From JAHFRG01 sp036522275 (lineage in GTDB: Bacteria > Pseudomonadota > Gammaproteobacteria > Burkholderiales > JAHFRG01), in assembly GCA_036522275.1 (NCBI GenBank), contig DATDGC010000003.1:5281-69280 (forward strand): a stretch of DNA of 64,000 nt, in the 5' to 3' direction. Position numbers and translations under genes: made by a program. Below the pieces are notes generated by a model, which saw only the letters and a list, made by a program, of their open reading frames with translations, was not told where the DNA came from and ran no database searches. Shown in pieces: positions 35,538 through 44,447 of the stretch; the stretch's first letter is position 1, and the number at the start of each line of letters is the position of its first letter.

Positions 35538-36340
35538 CACCATCCTCCAAGCATAAAAGCTGTCAACACAAAATCCAGCGCCAAAACCGCTAGCGACGAG
35601 ATAACCACGGTGCGCGTGGTGGCACGCGACACGCCCTCCGCCGTGGGGTTGCAATCATAGCCTTCAAACAAGGCGGTCAGCGTCACCGTCACGCCAAACA
35701 CCAGGCTTTTGATCGCGCCGTTCAGTACATCATCAAACACATCCACTCCAGCCTGCATTTGTGCCCAGAACGCGCCTTCATCCACGCCGATCAGCACCAC
35801 GCCCACGATATAGCCGCCGAACACGCCGACTATGCTGAAGATCGCAGCGAGCAGCGGCATCGAGATCACACCCGCCCAGAAGCGCGGCGCTACCACGCGG
35901 GCAATCGGATCCACCGCCATCATTTCCATCGCGGAGAGCTGCTCGGTGGCTTTCATCAGGCCGATTTCGGCGGTAATCGCGGTGCCGGCACGCCCGGCAA
36001 ACAACAACGCGGTCACCACCGGCCCCAGCTCGCGCACCAAAGAGAGCGCAACCAGCAGACCCAGCGCTTGTTCAGACGCGTATTTCTGCAGGGTATTGTA
36101 GCCTTGCAGTCCCAGCACGAAACCGACGAACAGCCCCGATACTATAATAATAATCAGCGAATAGACACCGACGAAATAAATTTCGCGGGTGATCAGTCCG
36201 AAGCGCCGGAAACTGGTCCCGGAATGAATGAGTGTAGCCCAGAGAAAACGGCTCTCAAGGCCGAGCCGCCACACGCTGTTTACTGCCCAGCCGCCCAGCG
36301 CTTGCAGCCCGTCGGGGATCGCCTTAACCACCGATTTCAC
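35537..36340 (-). CDS. mlaE: Lipid transport permease MlaE
   Basis: The permease is about 267 residues long, with several hydrophobic segments and the family stretch LVRELGPVVTALLFAGRAGTAITAEIG. GTG 36340 is the most likely start, giving normal family length and a short overlap with the mlaF stop; GTG 36331 is possible. The frame continues to 36532, but that N-terminal part is Arg/Trp-rich and overlaps mlaF, so it is rejected. It forms the membrane core of MlaFEDB. Confidence 0.9.
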   Translation of the reverse strand: MKSVVKAIPDGLQALGGWAVNSVWRLGLESRFLWATLIHSGTSFRRFGLITREIYFVGVYSLIIIIVSGLFVGFVLGLQGYNTLQKYASEQALGLLVALSLVRELGPVVTALLFAGRAGTAITAEIGLMKATEQLSAMEMMAVDPIARVVAPRFWAGVISMPLLAAIFSIVGVFGGYIVGVVLIGVDEGAFWAQMQAGVDVFDDVLNGAIKSLVFGVTVTLTALFEGYDCNPTAEGVSRATTRTVVISSLAVLALDFVLTAFMLGGW

Positions 36341-37136
36341 CCAGCCCCATGTCCTGGGCATAAGGCTTGCCCGAATAATGAAACGGTACCGGACCATCCA
36401 TTTCCGCATGCACAAACTGGTGTACGAACGGCAGCGCAGACGCACGGATTTCATCGGGAGTGCCCTGCGCCACCACCGCGCCCTCTGAAACAAAATAGAT
36501 ATAATCCACGATCGCCAACGTTTCCTGCACATCGTGCGTCACCACGATCGAGGTCGCGCCCAGCGCGTCATTCAAGCGCCTGATGAGGTTGGCGATAACG
36601 CCGAGCGAAATCGGATCTAGGCCAGCGAAAGGCTCGTCATACATGATGAGCATGGGATCGAGCGCAATCGCGCGCGCAAGTGCCACGCGTCGCGACATGC
36701 CACCGGAGATGGCGGAGGGCATGAGGTGGCGCGCGCCACGCAAGCCCACAGCATGCAGCTTCATCAGCACCAGGTCGCGGATCAGCGGCTCAGGCAAATC
36801 GGTGTGCTCACGCAGCGGAAATGCGACATTATCAAACACCGATAAATCGGTGAACAAAGCACCGAATTGAAACAGCATCCCCATGCGCCGACGCATGCGG
36901 TACAGGTCGTCATGTCCCAATTCATGGATGGTCTGGCCGGCCACCCTGACCGAGCCCGTTGCGGGCTGCAACTGGCCGCCAATGAGCCGCAGCAGCGTAG
37001 TCTTGCCGCAACCGCTGCCTCCCATGATGGAAACTACCCGGCCCTTGGCAACGCGCATATTCATTCCCTTGAGGATGGGGCGCTTGTCGTAGGCAAAATT
37101 GACGTTGTTTATTTCAACCAGATGTTCCGTGGGCAC
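36324..37136 (-). CDS. mlaF: Lipid transport ATPase MlaF
   Basis: The 270-residue ATPase has Walker A GGSGCGKTT, signature ISGGMSRRVALARA, Walker B LIMYDEPFAGLDP and switch His in VVTHDVQE. It powers phospholipid movement in the Mla system, which maintains outer-membrane asymmetry. It is the first gene of mlaFEDCB and is divergent from the ABC ATPase at 37293. Confidence 0.95.
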   Translation of the reverse strand: MPTEHLVEINNVNFAYDKRPILKGMNMRVAKGRVVSIMGGSGCGKTTLLRLIGGQLQPATGSVRVAGQTIHELGHDDLYRMRRRMGMLFQFGALFTDLSVFDNVAFPLREHTDLPEPLIRDLVLMKLHAVGLRGARHLMPSAISGGMSRRVALARAIALDPMLIMYDEPFAGLDPISLGVIANLIRRLNDALGATSIVVTHDVQETLAIVDYIYFVSEGAVVAQGTPDEIRASALPFVHQFVHAEMDGPVPFHYSGKPYAQDMGLGEIGG

Positions 37137-37292
37137 GATTATGAATGGTACGCAGGTCCGGAAAGCTGAATTTTAAACTAGTTATACTAAATATAAAAAT
37201 CGGACAAAATTTGCCGCATTGGCAATAGACGGCACTTCCTCGTAGCGTGTTACCATGAGGCGAAACCAGAGGGATTTCGGACCCCGGCAGCC

Positions 37293-38033
37293 ATGCACAC
37301 ACACGCCCTGCAATTTATTAATATCAGCAAGAATTTCGGAACATACCCTGCACTCATAGAGGTAGCCTTCAGCGTCGAGAGCGGCGAATATTTTGCTCTG
37401 GTCGGAATTAACGGCGCCGGCAAAACCACGCTCTTAAAATGCCTGCTGGATTTTTGTGAACCGAATGCGGGTAAGATTGAGATTTTCGGCACTTCCCACC
37501 GCCTGACCGCTTCGCGCAAACGCCTGTCTTTCCTGCCCGAGCGTTTTATACCCCCGTTTTACTTAACGGGAACGGACTTCCTGCAATACATGTTGAAGCT
37601 GCAGGGATTGCCATATGATACAACCCGGGTTGAGGACATGCTTGCTGCGCTTGATCTTGATTTGACAGCGCTCCAGCTCCCAGTGCGCGCCTACTCCAAG
37701 GGCATGACGCAGAAGCTGGGGCTTGCGGCGTGCTTTCTCGCCAGCAAGGAACTCTATGTGCTGGATGAGCCTACCAGCGGCCTCGACCCCAAGGCGCGTG
37801 CTCGTCTGAAAGCGAAATTCAAGGATTTGCGCAATCAAGCACGCACCGTGTTCTTCACTTCGCATACGCTCGCCGACGTGGAGGAAATCTGCGACCGCAT
37901 GGCAGTAATCCATGCCGGCCGCCTGCTGTTTGTGGGCACCCCGCAACAGTTGTGCCGCCTCCACGCAGCGCCAAACCTGGAACAGGCATTCTTGTCCTGC
38001 ATAGGCGAGCCAGGGACCATGACGGGGAATTAG
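37293..38033 (+). CDS. ABC transporter ATP-binding protein (ABC-2 exporter type)
   Basis: The 246-residue ATPase has Walker A GINGAGKTT, a variant signature YSKGMTQKL in place of LSGGQ, Walker B LYVLDEPTSGLDP and switch His in FTSHTLAD. No permease lies next to it. The only unpaired ABC-2 permease in the window is at 53895, at the far end of the pilus-like cluster, so the two may be partners; this is an inference. The TAG stop is part of the TTAG target of the repeat that begins at 38034. Confidence 0.9.
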   Translation: MHTHALQFINISKNFGTYPALIEVAFSVESGEYFALVGINGAGKTTLLKCLLDFCEPNAGKIEIFGTSHRLTASRKRLSFLPERFIPPFYLTGTDFLQYMLKLQGLPYDTTRVEDMLAALDLDLTALQLPVRAYSKGMTQKLGLAACFLASKELYVLDEPTSGLDPKARARLKAKFKDLRNQARTVFFTSHTLADVEEICDRMAVIHAGRLLFVGTPQQLCRLHAAPNLEQAFLSCIGEPGTMTGN

Positions 38034-38168
38034 GGAACCTCTGATTAAGTCCTCCGCGGATTGCGTTGCTGGCAAAATGCGGCGTCTGCGGTGTTGCTCG
38101 GGCTAGCGTTACTACGGAGTAGCGTTGCGCCCTCGCGCCTTGCATCCGTATCTTTGGGACAGCAACGC
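38034..38168. repeat. Partial/diverged MITE copy after the ABC ATPase
   Basis: The copy begins GGAACCTCTGATTAAGTCC with GCAAAATGCGG inside, matching the left end of the complete element at 23402. It is flanked by TTAG, which includes the stop codon of the ABC ATPase. An internal inverted pair GCGTTGCTG (38063-38071) / CAGCAACGC (38160-38168) is present, but no matching right terminal repeat is seen, so the copy is truncated or rearranged. It lies between the ATPase and the response-regulator gene. Confidence 0.7.
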
Positions 38169-38229
38169 AAAGGTGCTTTACTATGTTAGAGACTCCAGGA
38201 TTCTGGCAAAATGACCACGATCGTTTTGC

Positions 38230-39684
38230 ATGAATGCAGGGAGAACGGTGGAAACTCAAGCTAAACCCGATTTGCTGATCGTTGACGACGACCCGCTCAT
38301 CACCGATACGCTGAATTTTGTGTTGAGCAAGGATTATGTTGTCTATGCCGCTGATTCACGCAACCAGGTAAAAAGCCTGCTGCGTCAGCTCGACAAACCG
38401 CCGCAGCTTGCGCTGATTGACCTTGGGCTACCGCCCACCCCGCACCGCCCCGACGAGGGTTTCCGCCTGATCAGCGAACTGCTGGCTTACGCGCCAGGCA
38501 TCAAAATCGTGGTGCTGTCCGGCCAGAACGATGAGGCCAATGCGCGACATGCGCGCACCCTAGGCGCTATTGAATTTATCCCTAAGCCGTGTGACCCGGA
38601 AAAACTTAAGTCGCTGCTCGCCAAGGCGCTGCAATTCCGCGATGTGGAACTGGTGGTGGCGCCCGCAGAGGGGGGAATCATCGGCGTAAGTTTAGTGATT
38701 GAAAAACTGCGCAATCAAATCGGCCAATATGCCAACGCGCCGTTTCCGGTGCTCATCGAAGGCGAGTCCGGCAGCGGCAAGGAACTCGTCGCCATTTCCT
38801 TGCATAGCTTGAGCGGCCGCAGGCAAAAACCGTATCTGGCTCTTAATTGCGCAGCGATTTCCCCGAACCTGGTGGAACCGACGCTGTTCGGTTACAGCAA
38901 AGGATCTTTCACCGGCGCCACGGCGCCGCATTCCGGCTATTTTGAAGATGCAAAGGACGGCACGCTGTTCCTCGATGAAATCGGCGAACTGCCACAGGAA
39001 TTGCAGGCGAAGCTTTTGCGAGTGCTGGAAAATGGCGAATACCAGCGCGTCGGTGAAACTGCAAGCCGCACCAGCAACGCGCGCGTGGTTGCCGCCACCA
39101 ACCGCGACCTGCGCCAGGAAATCAAGGCCGGCCGCTTTCGTGCCGACCTGTATCATCGCCTGAGCGTATTCAGCATCACCGTGCCATCGCTACGCGAGCT
39201 GGATGAAGACAAACTAACGCTGCTCGACCATTACAGCGATTTTTATTCACGCCAGAGCCGGGTTGCGCCATTTAATCTGGATGAGAAATCGCTGGCCCTG
39301 TGGCGGGATTATTGCTTTCCCGGTAATGTGCGGGAATTGCGCAATATCGTGATTCGCCTCACCACTAAATATCCTGGACAGGCCGTCGGGACCGCGCAAT
39401 TGCAGGGCGAGCTGGACATGGAAAGTATGGATGCCAAAATGCCTGAGCCGATGATGGATCAGGACTCTAAAGCCCTGTTGGACGCGGCGAGAAAGCATTT
39501 GCAGACGCAAAAAAATTTCGGCCTGGATGTGATGCTGCAACAATGGGAAAAAAGTTATGTGGAAGCCGCGCTCTCCATCACCCACGGCAACCTCTCGCAA
39601 GCCGCGAAGCTGCTGGGGGTGCGCCGCACCACCTTGTACAGCCGTATGCAACAATATGGCAATCTGGAGAATAAGGAAGATTAA
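38230..39684 (+). CDS. Sigma-54-dependent response regulator (NtrC family)
   Basis: The 484-residue protein has a receiver domain (Asp64 in LIDLGLPP, acidic pocket VDDD), an AAA+ domain and a Fis-type HTH (about 445-475, GNLSQAAKLLGVRRTTLYSRM). The AAA+ domain has Walker A GESGSGKE (178-185) and Walker B LFLDEIGEL. The sigma-54 contact loop reads GSFTGA (225-230) instead of GAFTGA. It is followed after 5 bases by mshM. The likely partner is the histidine kinase at 52079-53782, and a likely target is the sigma-54 promoter at 55523. It resembles the PEP-CTERM-associated regulators, but no exosortase genes are present. Confidence 0.92.
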   Translation: MNAGRTVETQAKPDLLIVDDDPLITDTLNFVLSKDYVVYAADSRNQVKSLLRQLDKPPQLALIDLGLPPTPHRPDEGFRLISELLAYAPGIKIVVLSGQNDEANARHARTLGAIEFIPKPCDPEKLKSLLAKALQFRDVELVVAPAEGGIIGVSLVIEKLRNQIGQYANAPFPVLIEGESGSGKELVAISLHSLSGRRQKPYLALNCAAISPNLVEPTLFGYSKGSFTGATAPHSGYFEDAKDGTLFLDEIGELPQELQAKLLRVLENGEYQRVGETASRTSNARVVAATNRDLRQEIKAGRFRADLYHRLSVFSITVPSLRELDEDKLTLLDHYSDFYSRQSRVAPFNLDEKSLALWRDYCFPGNVRELRNIVIRLTTKYPGQAVGTAQLQGELDMESMDAKMPEPMMDQDSKALLDAARKHLQTQKNFGLDVMLQQWEKSYVEAALSITHGNLSQAAKLLGVRRTTLYSRMQQYGNLENKED

Positions 39685-39689
39685 TCCCG

Positions 39690-41291
39690 ATGTATTACGC
39701 TCATTTCGGCCTGACGCAACCGCCATTTAAGATCACCCCCAACACTGAATTCTTTTTTCCCGGGGGTAACCGCGGCGCGATTCTCGACGCGCTGCTCTAC
39801 GCCATCTCGAATGGCGAAGGCATAATCAAGGTGAGCGGCGAGGTGGGCAGCGGCAAAACCATGTTGTGCCGCATGCTGCAGACGTGCTTGCCACAGCAAA
39901 TCGAGTCCGTCTATCTCGCCAATCCCAGCGTCTCCCCTGACGAAATCGTGCACGCCATCGCCTTTGAGTTGCAGTTGCCGATCGGGGGCAATATGCCGCG
40001 CATCAAAGTAATGCAGGAGCTGCTCAACTATCTGCTGGAGCGGCACGTGCAAAAGCGCCAGGTGGTAATTTTTGTCGAGGAATCGCAGAGCATGCCGCTC
40101 GCCACGCTTGAGGAAATACGCCTGCTCTCCAATCTGGAAACCGGAAGCCACAAGCTATTACAGATCGTGCTTTTCGGCCAACCGGAGCTCGACGAAATCC
40201 TGCGCCAGCCGCAAATCCGTCAGTTGCGTGAACGCATTACTTACAGCTTCTCGCTGACTCCGCTGAATGCCCAACAAATTAAAGAGTATCTGATGTTCCG
40301 CATGCGCGCCGCGGGCTACCGCGGCCCGGACCTGTTTTCCCCGGGCGTGGTGCACATGATCACCAAAGCCTCAGAGGGACTCACGCGCCGTGTGAACCTG
40401 CTTGCCGACAAGGCGCTGCTCGCGGCATTTGCAGACAGTACGCACACCATCAAGCCCAAGCATATCAAGGCAGCAATCCAGGACAGTGAATTTAGCAACG
40501 ACATTGGGCAACGCCGCAGGCCGTTTCCCGGGTTGGCATGGCTTGTGTCCGGAATCGTACTCGGGGCATTGTTGTACGGTGCTTACCTCTCGGTCTGGCC
40601 AATACTCGAAATACCTTCCGATAATCAGCCCGCTGTCAGTGTCGCACCAGTTCCGCAAAGCGCACTGGTAAAGCCTGTCGCAGCTGAAGGAGCCCGACCG
40701 GACACAGCTGAACCGCCCGCAGAACCACCCTTAGCAAAACCACCCGTAGCGGAACCACCTGTAGCAGAATCACCCGCAGCGGAACCTCCCGCAGTTGCAT
40801 CTAGCCCTTCCCAAGCTTCCGAGCAGGTTAGCGCGCAAAAAACCGGCACCGGAGAACTCGGCCTTCCGCTGCGGCTGTCCTCTGCGGTTACGCTAGCCCG
40901 AGCAAGCGCAGAGGTCAAACCTGATAAGCCGGCCCAACCCAAAGCGTACGACGCCACGTTTGAACAATATCCGATTCTGCAGCAGCGCATCGAAGCGGCG
41001 CAAAACGCGTTTGCCCAAGCCTCAGCGGATGATTTCAGTATCCAACTGTTCCTCACCGACGAGGTGCGCCCGCCACGTATCGAACGCTTTCTTACGCGCG
41101 CCGCGAAGCTGATGAATCTCGAAGAAATTTACGTGTACCCGGTGAAGATAGGCGGACAAGCGAGATTCAGAGTGTTTTACGGAATCTATCCTTCGCAGCA
41201 GGAAGCCAGGGTGGCAGTGAGCCAACTTCCCGCTAGATACGCTGAATCGTTCCATCTGAGGCTGTTGAAAATAGGCGAATTTCAAAACTAG
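39690..41291 (+). CDS. mshM: MshM/ExeA-like AAA+ ATPase with C-terminal SPOR-like domain
   Basis: The 533-residue protein starts MYYAHFGLTQPPFKITPNTEFFF, the classic GspA/ExeA/MshM opening. Walker A is GEVGSGKT (about 50-57) and Walker B VVIFVEESQ. A membrane helix lies near 275-297. A Pro/Ala/Glu repeat region (about 335-375) and a SPOR-like module (about 450-533, SIQLFLTDE ... FRVFYGIYPSQQEA) follow. ExeA-type ATPases help secretins cross peptidoglycan, and SPOR domains bind denuded glycan, so both halves suit secretin placement in the envelope. Confidence 0.88.
   Translation: MYYAHFGLTQPPFKITPNTEFFFPGGNRGAILDALLYAISNGEGIIKVSGEVGSGKTMLCRMLQTCLPQQIESVYLANPSVSPDEIVHAIAFELQLPIGGNMPRIKVMQELLNYLLERHVQKRQVVIFVEESQSMPLATLEEIRLLSNLETGSHKLLQIVLFGQPELDEILRQPQIRQLRERITYSFSLTPLNAQQIKEYLMFRMRAAGYRGPDLFSPGVVHMITKASEGLTRRVNLLADKALLAAFADSTHTIKPKHIKAAIQDSEFSNDIGQRRRPFPGLAWLVSGIVLGALLYGAYLSVWPILEIPSDNQPAVSVAPVPQSALVKPVAAEGARPDTAEPPAEPPLAKPPVAEPPVAESPAAEPPAVASSPSQASEQVSAQKTGTGELGLPLRLSSAVTLARASAEVKPDKPAQPKAYDATFEQYPILQQRIEAAQNAFAQASADDFSIQLFLTDEVRPPRIERFLTRAAKLMNLEEIYVYPVKIGGQARFRVFYGIYPSQQEARVAVSQLPARYAESFHLRLLKIGEFQN
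40708..40797 (+). repeat. Degenerate Pro/Ala/Glu-coding repeats in mshM
   Basis: Imperfect 15-base units encode EPPxA / KPPVA / ESPAA pentapeptides between the transmembrane helix and the SPOR-like domain. Such tracts usually act as periplasmic spacers. The codons vary, which suggests an older array. Confidence 0.6.
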
Positions 41292-41467
41292 CTTCCGGAT
41301 TTACGGAAATTACGCAAGTCTGGAATAAACCCCTGAATGTGCGGGTATAAAGCTTGTTGCTCTATATAGTTTGCCTAGAATGTTTAGATAAGTTGTAATA
41401 AAATCGTGCTAGGGTTAAGATTTATAGGGAATATCATGTGTTGCTTGACATAAGGGACCGGGCAAAA

Positions 41468-43255
41468 ATGCAATACCACTGTTTATTGCGATTCTTTTTT
41501 TCCATGTCACTGGCCTTGCTCTTCAGCGGCTGCGCTGCCAATTATCCGCAAATCCCGCAGTCGGAAGGCCATATCAGCGCCACTCTCGCGCCTGAAGCAG
41601 GCGGGATTCCGGCTCCTGTCAAAACCACCGCTTTCATGCCTCCGCCCAAAGCGGCGGAAAAGCCGCAAACCTACAGCGTTGTGGTAAACGAAGTACCGGC
41701 AAAAGAATTGCTGTTTGCCCTGGCGCGCGACACCAAGCAGAACATAGACATTCACCCCGGCATCCAGGGGTTGGTAACGCTTAACGCGGTGAATGAAACC
41801 CTGCCCGCGATTTTGGAGCGCATCGCGCGGCAGGTGAACATACGCTACAAACTGGAAGGCGATACCCTGGTGGTGACTCCCGATACCCCTTATTTCAAGA
41901 GTTATAATGTCGACTACGTCAACCTTGCGCGCAACACCACTTCTAACGACAGCGTTTCCGGACAAATCTCCTCTGGTGCCACTGGTGGCACGGGCGGAGG
42001 AACACAGTCTGCAGCAGGCGGCGCTAACTATTCCAGCACTAATGTCACCAGCACCTCCAACAACAATTTCTGGGAAGTGCTCAAAGAGAACCTCCGTAGC
42101 ATTTTGAATGCTACCCGCGCCCAGTCTCAAAGCGCTGAAGACAAGGCTGCGCGCGCCGAAGCCTTCCTAGCGGCACGCGAGGAACGCCTGCAGCAGGCGG
42201 GAGCGGTAGCGCGCGCCGGGGCCGGTGCCGACAAACTCTATGCCACCGCTTTCAGCGGCGGCCCAGCGGTAGCTGGCGATGTGAAAGACGATATCGTGCT
42301 CAACCCGGTTGCGGGCACGGTAAGCGTGATGGCGACGGAAAAACAGCATTCGCTGGTGCAACAATACCTCAACGGCGTGACTGAAGCGTCGCAGCGCCAA
42401 GTGCTGATCGAGGCCAGTATTGTTGAAGTCACGCTCAGCGACCAGTATCAGGCGGGGGTGGATTTCAGCAAAATCGGCAATTGGACCATCAACCAAACCC
42501 TGACCACTCTGAGTACTGTTGCCCCCCCCATCACCACAATAGCCTACAACGTCGGCGGCAGCACCAATATTAACTCCACCATTACGCTGCTTGAGACGTT
42601 TGGCAAAACACGCGTATTATCGAGCCCGAAAATGATAGCGCTCAACAACCAGACTGCGCTGCTCAAGGTGGTGGAGAATGTTGTTTATTTTTCGGTTACC
42701 GCGGTGCCTGCAGTGCTCAGCACCACTACGGCGGCGGCAGTCCAGCAGCAGACGTTCAACACCACGGCGCAGACTGTGCCGTTGGGTCTTGTAATGAGCG
42801 TCACCCCGCAAATCAATGAAAACGGTATGGTAACCCTGATCGTGCGCCCGACCATTACCACCGCGCCCACTTCAGTCCAAGACCCCAATCCCGGTCTTAT
42901 AGTGACGACAAGAACTGCTCTGGGAGCAACCCAAACTCAGGCCATCCCCAACCTGGTGCCACAGGTCAGGACCCAGGAGATTGAATCGGTGCTGCAAGTA
43001 GGCAGTGGACAAATAGTGGTACTGGGGGGCTTGATGCAGGATACCGAAACGCGCAAACGCAACTCGATACCTGGCCTGGGAAAGCTTCCGCTGATCGGCG
43101 ACTTGTTCAGCTTCCGTGATGACAAAGTGACCAAAAGCGAGTTGATTGTTTTCTTGCGCCCGACGGTGATCACCAATCCGTCGCTGGACAGCAACGAGTT
43201 GAAATTCTTCAAGCGCTTTTTACCCCAACCTGAAACTTCCGGCGCCAATCAATGA
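41468..43255 (+). CDS. mshL: Secretin lipoprotein MshL-like (pilus/type II secretion outer-membrane channel)
   Basis: The protein is about 595 residues long. A lipoprotein signal ends in LLFSGC, so the mature protein begins with a lipidated Cys. An N-terminal secretin domain (about 65-150) is followed by a Gly/Ser/Thr-rich linker with a predicted coiled stretch. The C-terminal secretin domain has the signatures VLSSPKMIALNNQTALLKV and GLGKLPLIGDLFSF. ATG 41468 (MQYHCLL) places the signal peptide correctly; an ATG-like extension from 41438 adds ten residues. It forms the outer-membrane pore for the fibre. Confidence 0.92.
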   Translation: MQYHCLLRFFFSMSLALLFSGCAANYPQIPQSEGHISATLAPEAGGIPAPVKTTAFMPPPKAAEKPQTYSVVVNEVPAKELLFALARDTKQNIDIHPGIQGLVTLNAVNETLPAILERIARQVNIRYKLEGDTLVVTPDTPYFKSYNVDYVNLARNTTSNDSVSGQISSGATGGTGGGTQSAAGGANYSSTNVTSTSNNNFWEVLKENLRSILNATRAQSQSAEDKAARAEAFLAAREERLQQAGAVARAGAGADKLYATAFSGGPAVAGDVKDDIVLNPVAGTVSVMATEKQHSLVQQYLNGVTEASQRQVLIEASIVEVTLSDQYQAGVDFSKIGNWTINQTLTTLSTVAPPITTIAYNVGGSTNINSTITLLETFGKTRVLSSPKMIALNNQTALLKVVENVVYFSVTAVPAVLSTTTAAAVQQQTFNTTAQTVPLGLVMSVTPQINENGMVTLIVRPTITTAPTSVQDPNPGLIVTTRTALGATQTQAIPNLVPQVRTQEIESVLQVGSGQIVVLGGLMQDTETRKRNSIPGLGKLPLIGDLFSFRDDKVTKSELIVFLRPTVITNPSLDSNELKFFKRFLPQPETSGANQ

Positions 43256-44445
43256 GCCTGTTGATGAAAGCCTTGCAAACCGCGGCCCAGAACCGCGAAA
43301 GTTCCGGCGAGAAAAGCCACGGGCAAGTTGCGCCGCCAAGCGCTCCTGCTCTTGCCCTGCAGCCGCTGCAAGCCGAGCCAGAAGCAGCGGCATGGAAAGT
43401 TCAGCCTGAAGCCGCACCGAGCCCTGAGTTGGCTGCAACCGTGATGCGCGCCAGTGAGATTCCAAGCGGCATCGGCATTTACATTCGCGGACATCCGGTG
43501 GTGCTGCTCGGCATGGTTGCCGCACTGTTGTTAATTGGCGGCGGAATCTATGTTTATCTGGCGATCAGCAAACCAGGTATGTTCGTCACTCCCGCCCAGC
43601 CGCCTGCTCCCGCCCCGGTCGCCGCTGCGCCGGCAAGGCAGGCGAAACCCGAGCCGCAACCGCCAGTGGCGGCCTCTCCTGAAATACAAGGGAAACAGGG
43701 AGAGCGGCTGGCGGCAAACGAGCCGCAACCGCTGGTGGCGAATCTTCCTGAAAAACAAGAGCAACAGGGACAACTAGCCGCGCCATCTCCTACGCAGCAG
43801 CGGCTGCAGCAGCGGCCGTCGCGTGCAGCTTCACAACAAAACATCAGTATCACTCCCGCCAAGACCACGCCAGTAGTTGAGCCACAGCTTGTGGCCGCTT
43901 ACCAGGCATTGCAGCAAAACCGCCTTGATGCGGCGCAGGAGTCATACCAAAAAATACTGCTTACCGAGCCTAACAACACCGAGGCGTTGCTAGGGCTTGC
44001 CGCCATCGCCGAACAACAGAAACAACCGGACAAGGCGGCTCAGTATTATCTGCAGGTCCTCCGCCTGGATCCGAAAAACGCCATCGCCCAAGCCGGGCTG
44101 CTCGGAATCGTGGGACACACTGATCTGCAAGCGAGCGAGGCGCGCCTCAAGCAGTTGCTCGCGCGCGAACCCTCAGCGTTTGTGTATTTCACGTTGGGCA
44201 ACCTGTATGCCGAGCAGTCACAGTGGCCAGCGGCGCAAGCTGCGTACTTCCAAGCCTTCCACTTGCAGCCGGACAACGCGGATTACGCCTTCAACCTTGC
44301 GGTCGGTCTGGAGCATCTAAATCAACCCAAGCTTGCCCTGAAGTTTTATCAGCAAGCGCTACAGCTCGCCAAAGACAAGGGTCACGCTAATTTTGAATTA
44401 AGCCTGGCGCAAAATCGCATCAGTAAATTGTCTTCCCTGGAGTAA
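43252..44445 (+). CDS. mshN: MshN-like membrane-anchored TPR protein
   Basis: The 397-residue protein begins MSLLMKALQTAAQN, a typical opening for MSHA-associated MshN proteins. One membrane helix lies near residues 83-105. A Pro/Gln-rich spacer with two related PEPQPxVA-type repeats follows, then tandem TPRs to the end (about 205-397). It overlaps the mshL stop by four bases (ATGA). TPR proteins of this type scaffold pilus assembly; the exact partner is not known from sequence. Confidence 0.85.
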   Translation: MSLLMKALQTAAQNRESSGEKSHGQVAPPSAPALALQPLQAEPEAAAWKVQPEAAPSPELAATVMRASEIPSGIGIYIRGHPVVLLGMVAALLLIGGGIYVYLAISKPGMFVTPAQPPAPAPVAAAPARQAKPEPQPPVAASPEIQGKQGERLAANEPQPLVANLPEKQEQQGQLAAPSPTQQRLQQRPSRAASQQNISITPAKTTPVVEPQLVAAYQALQQNRLDAAQESYQKILLTEPNNTEALLGLAAIAEQQKQPDKAAQYYLQVLRLDPKNAIAQAGLLGIVGHTDLQASEARLKQLLAREPSAFVYFTLGNLYAEQSQWPAAQAAYFQAFHLQPDNADYAFNLAVGLEHLNQPKLALKFYQQALQLAKDKGHANFELSLAQNRISKLSSLE

Positions 44446-44447
44446 GC

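Noticed and set aside
35537..36532. N-terminally extended MlaE (331 residues)
   Set aside because: The extra part overlaps mlaF by about 200 bases, is Arg/Trp-rich, and exceeds the family length of about 260.
38230..39684. PEP-CTERM/exosortase regulation
   Set aside because: The regulator resembles that family, but no exosortase, PEP-CTERM protein or EPS genes occur in the window, while pilus genes do.
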